A stretch of DNA of 39,173 nucleotides, taken from positions 1 to 39,173 of the forward strand of contig PJQG01000008.1 in NCBI GenBank assembly GCA_002861595.1, written 5' to 3'. Positions 38,127 through 39,173 of this stretch are shown piece by piece. The stretch is from Actinomycetota bacterium (GTDB taxonomy: Bacteria > Actinomycetota > Acidimicrobiia > Acidimicrobiales > GCA-2861595). Each line of letters begins with the position of its first letter. The stretch's first letter is position 1. A program made the translations under genes and the position numbers. The notes under the pieces are model-generated. The model did no database searches, was not told where the DNA came from, and worked only from the letters and a program-made list of their open reading frames with translations.

Positions 38127-39173
38127 CGGCGATCGCAGGTCGGAGGATGAGTGGCCCGCTCCCCCGACTGCTCGCCATCATGGGGTCAGGCGAGACCAGC
38201 CCCACCATGGTGAAGACCCACCGGGCCCTCCTGGCCCGTCTCGGCCCGCCCCCGGTCCCGGCGGTGGTGCTCGACACCCCTTTCGGGTTCCAGGCCAACG
38301 CCGACGACCTGACCGCCCGGGCGGTGGAGTACTTCCGGGCCAGCGTCGGCCAGGAGCTGGGCGTGGCCGAGCTTCGTGCGTTGGGAGGCGACGCGCTGGC
38401 CTACGAGACGGTGTTGACGCGAATCCGCCAGGCGCGCTACGTGTTCTCCGGCCCGGGCAGCCCCTCGTATGCCCTGCGCCAGTGGAAGGACTCCTCGGTT
38501 CCCTCGGCGCTGGCCGAGAAGCTCCGTCCCGGAGGACCGGGAGGGTGCATCTGTTTCGCCAGCGCCGCCGCCCTCACCCTCGGCGTCTCCACTGTCCCCG
38601 TGTACGAGATCTACAAGGTGGGCGAGGAGCCCCACTGGCTGGACGGCCTCAACCTGTTGGCCGAGGCGGGACTGAAGGCGGCGGTCATACCCCACTACGA
38701 CAACGCCGAGGGCGGCACTCACGACACCCGCTTCTGTTATCTCGGCGAGCGGCACCTGGCCCGCATGGAGGAGGAGCTGGCCGAGGACGCCTTCGTGCTC
38801 GGCGTCGACGAGCACACCGCCCTCGTGCTCGACCTCAACGACGGCATCGCCACCGTCGCCGGCCTCGGCACCGTCACCGTCCGCAGCCGCGGATCGTCGT
38901 CGTCCATCCCCAGCGGCTCTGCCCTGGACATCCCCGAGCTGGTAGGCATGGCTCGACCTCCGGCCCAACGGGCGCGCCCGGCCACGGCCGGGGAGGGTAC
39001 GGCCCGTACGGCCACCCCCGAGGCGCTGGCGTCTTCGCTGCTTGAGGTGGTCCGGCGGACGACGGCTGCGTTCGATGCCGCTCTCGCCGCCCGTGATGTC
39101 GCGGCCGCCGTGCGGGCCATGCTGGAGCTGGACGAGGCGGTGGTGGCGTGGTCGGCCGACACCCTGCAGTCCG
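38123..39173 (+). CDS. class I amidotransferase/peptidase S51-like protein, 3' end outside window
   Basis: The open frame runs off the window. RLLAIMGSGETSPTMVKTH opens the fold; ARYVFSGPGSPSYALRQW is the G-G/P-G strand, and GGCICFASAAALTLG holds the nucleophile elbow with S147 in the position used by cyanophycinase-like S51 enzymes. A histidine follows in VIPHYDNAEGGTHDTRF, as in that family. After a disordered stretch (residues about 275-300) a helical part, SLLEVVRRTTAAFDAALAAR then MLELDEAVVAWSADTLQ, resembles the C-terminal helical region of CysS-type proteins. Start: GTG 38123 overlaps the hydrolase stop; ATG 38147 with GGAGG touching it is the alternative. The substrate is unknown. Confidence 0.75.
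   Translation, partial: MTAIAGRRMSGPLPRLLAIMGSGETSPTMVKTHRALLARLGPPPVPAVVLDTPFGFQANADDLTARAVEYFRASVGQELGVAELRALGGDALAYETVLTRIRQARYVFSGPGSPSYALRQWKDSSVPSALAEKLRPGGPGGCICFASAAALTLGVSTVPVYEIYKVGEEPHWLDGLNLLAEAGLKAAVIPHYDNAEGGTHDTRFCYLGERHLARMEEELAEDAFVLGVDEHTALVLDLNDGIATVAGLGTVTVRSRGSSSSIPSGSALDIPELVGMARPPAQRARPATAGEGTARTATPEALASSLLEVVRRTTAAFDAALAARDVAAAVRAMLELDEAVVAWSADTLQS

Overview
The window looks like chromosomal DNA of a high-GC actinomycete, most likely of the Acidimicrobiia or a close relative. The base composition is very GC-rich, GTG and TTG starts are frequent, and genes overlap by 1-7 bases. The gene content also fits: a caa3-type aerobic oxidase with ctaA/ctaB/ctaG, the ClpS-DUF2017 pair, EgtD, and DUF222-type HNH remnants. 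This placement is inference from content; no marker was searched.

Layout. (1) 1-1000 is decayed accessory DNA: the end of an HNH protein, a frameshifted FtsK/SpoIIIE-type ATPase remnant, and a secreted-repeat remnant abutting it head to head. (2) 1139-5490 holds a YgjP-type metalloprotease with a coupled small membrane protein, a perfect 13-bp hairpin, an alpha/beta hydrolase, a UbiB/ABC1-type kinase, a DksA/TraR-type zinc-finger protein, a second broken HNH-like gene, tRNA-Lys(UUU) and two small membrane-protein genes, one of only 19 codons. (3) 5492-11776, all minus strand, reads from upstream: serS, a Fur-family regulator (Zur-like), znuA-znuC-znuB, a 46-codon membrane ORF, sdhC, sdhD and egtD. 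A 7-1-7 inverted repeat of Fur type sits directly before znuA.

(4) 11804-13482 is a two-gene ABC-2 exporter. (5) 13688-23103 is a surface-glycan locus: an exported parallel beta-helix protein, a GT4 glycosyltransferase, a GT2-methyltransferase fusion, a GT2 enzyme with a related N-terminal domain, a Wzm/Wzt-type exporter and a further GT2 enzyme. (6) 23107-33786 is a respiratory locus. From ctaB leftward on the minus strand it carries a degenerate oxidase subunit I, a subunit III homologue, a membrane-cupredoxin fusion, ctaC (CuA plus heme c), ctaD, ctaE, ctaF, ctaG and a TlpA-like thiol protein; ctaA is divergent. (7) 33813-39173 has clpS, DUF2017, degV, a plsY homologue, a Gfo/Idh/MocA oxidoreductase, an alpha/beta hydrolase and a truncated class I amidotransferase/S51-like gene.

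The most notable candidate for an undescribed system is the block at 28608-31869, inside the oxidase operon. Its subunit I homologue keeps the three heme-ligand histidines but has lost all three CuB histidines and the K-channel lysine. It is translationally coupled to its own subunit III homologue and followed by a polytopic protein ending in a complete type-1 copper site. It cannot be a normal oxygen reductase, yet it shows no frame damage, which suggests a repurposed heme/copper membrane complex working beside the caa3 oxidase.
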